From Segatella copri (GTDB taxonomy: Bacteria > Bacteroidota > Bacteroidia > Bacteroidales > Bacteroidaceae), in NCBI RefSeq assembly GCF_026015295.1, contig NZ_JAPDUW010000001.1, positions 434,001 through 498,000 on the forward strand: a DNA stretch of 64,000 nucleotides. Reading direction: 5' to 3'. Shown piece by piece: positions 63,414 to 64,000 of this stretch. Position 1 is the stretch's first letter. The number at the start of each line of letters is the position of its first letter. Below the pieces are notes generated by a model. That model was not told the origin of the DNA. It worked only from the letters and a program-made list of their open reading frames with translations, and made no database searches. The translations under genes and the position numbers were made by a program.

Positions 63414-64000
63414 ATGAACGTTTCATACAAATGGCTTAAAGAATACGTCGATTTCGATTTGACACCACAGGAGACTGCGGACGCGTTGACCTCTTGCGGA
63501 CTCGAAGTTGACGCTTTGGAAGAAGTTCAGTCTGTCAAGGGCGGACTGAAAGGTCTCTATGTGGGTAAAGTGTTGACATGTGAGGAGCATCCTAATAGTG
63601 ATCACCTCCATGTTACAACCGTTGACTTAGGTAAGGGCGAACCTCAGCAGATTGTCTGTGGTGCTCCTAACGTTGCTGCAGGTCAGAAGGTTATCGTGGC
63701 TGATTTGGGCTGCGTGCTTTACGATGGCGACCAGAGTTTTACCATCAAGAAGAGCAAACTCCGCGGTGTAGAGAGTTTGGGTATGATCTGTGCTGAGGAT
63801 GAGATTGGTGTAGGTACCTCTCACGACGGCATCATCGTACTCCCAGAAGATGCTCCGGTAGGTCAGCCTGCTGCTGAGTATTACCATCTGGAGAGCGACT
63901 GGCTCATCGAGATTGATATCACAGCCAACCGTGCTGATGCGCTCGGTCACTGGGGTGTAGCCCGCGACCTGTATGCCTGGTTGAAGCAAAATGGCTACAA
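63414..64000 (+). CDS. pheT: phenylalanine-tRNA ligase beta subunit, 5' part
   Basis: Open from the ATG at 63414 to the window end (195 codons, no stop). The protein begins MNVSYKWLKEYVDFDLTPQE, followed by the tRNA-binding (OB-fold) domain (HPNSDHLHVTTVDLG, QQIVCGAPNVAAGQKVIVA) and the start of the B5/B3-B4 part (IDITANRADALGHWGVARDL). All are typical of PheT. It charges tRNA-Phe as the beta chain of the alpha2-beta2 enzyme. pheS is not next to it upstream, so the subunit genes are separated. Confidence 0.97.
   Translation, partial: MNVSYKWLKEYVDFDLTPQETADALTSCGLEVDALEEVQSVKGGLKGLYVGKVLTCEEHPNSDHLHVTTVDLGKGEPQQIVCGAPNVAAGQKVIVADLGCVLYDGDQSFTIKKSKLRGVESLGMICAEDEIGVGTSHDGIIVLPEDAPVGQPAAEYYHLESDWLIEIDITANRADALGHWGVARDLYAWLKQNGY

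Overview
The window is a chromosomal segment of a gut or oral Bacteroidales bacterium, most likely a Prevotella/Segatella (S. copri-like). The evidence is the promoter grammar (TAnnTTTG near -7, TTG near -33, little Shine-Dalgarno), two Oar-type TonB-dependent receptors, several Bacteroidetes domain families (DUF3078, DUF3256, DUF4836, DUF5020, GIN/DUF2807), and the PPDK / pyruvate formate-lyase / formate-THF ligase set of an anaerobe. The species is an inference. I saw no rRNA, tRNA or CRISPR array.

Layout. 1-1981 is a small accessory patch: a two-gene micro-operon, a broken rhodanese lipoprotein, an XRE regulator with operator-like repeats, and a HicAB toxin-antitoxin pair under an operator-covered promoter. 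2099-14594 is mostly housekeeping: yidC, pyrG, a DUF3078 barrel, a porin, rlmD, ppdK, and a three-gene small-membrane-protein/DUF3256 group. It contains an 800-bp repeat-rich gap at 9.9-10.7 kb. 14802-22143 has paired short chromate transporters, a nucleoside-type MFS carrier, a BFN/UVR protein, rsmE, a DUF4836 lipoprotein and an ABC pair. 22422-29234 holds two paralogous Oar-like receptors without SusD partners. 29318-39191 has a serine hydrolase, a phosphoesterase, queH, fhs, thiE, and pflB / small membrane dyad / pflA.

39188-51672 (all minus strand) is the most interesting block. Two large paralogous lipoproteins lead into a TolC-like outer-membrane factor, an HlyD/Alg44-like adaptor, a TackOD1-type zinc protein with a C-terminal membrane anchor, a processive GT2 synthase, a nucleotide-sugar dehydrogenase and a stand-alone CheY-like receiver. 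I read it as a synthase-dependent exopolysaccharide assembly and export system in which a TolC-type tube replaces the usual beta-barrel exporter and a REC/TackOD1 pair may replace c-di-GMP control.

51673-55954 is repeat-rich accessory DNA: a truncated copy of the GIN-domain gene, a zeta-type toxin with a small partner, a nested palindrome with perfect 47-bp arms, and an Rpn/PD-(D/E)XK nuclease. 55955-64000 returns to core genes: GIN protein, Tsx-like DUF5020, glyA, pyrI-pyrB, a class A PBP and the start of pheT.

A recurring theme is short transcripts closed by hairpin-plus-U-run terminators just downstream of strong promoters (14.6, 32.0, 35.5 and 63.3 kb), three of them directly ahead of genes. 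This suggests small RNAs or transcription attenuation.
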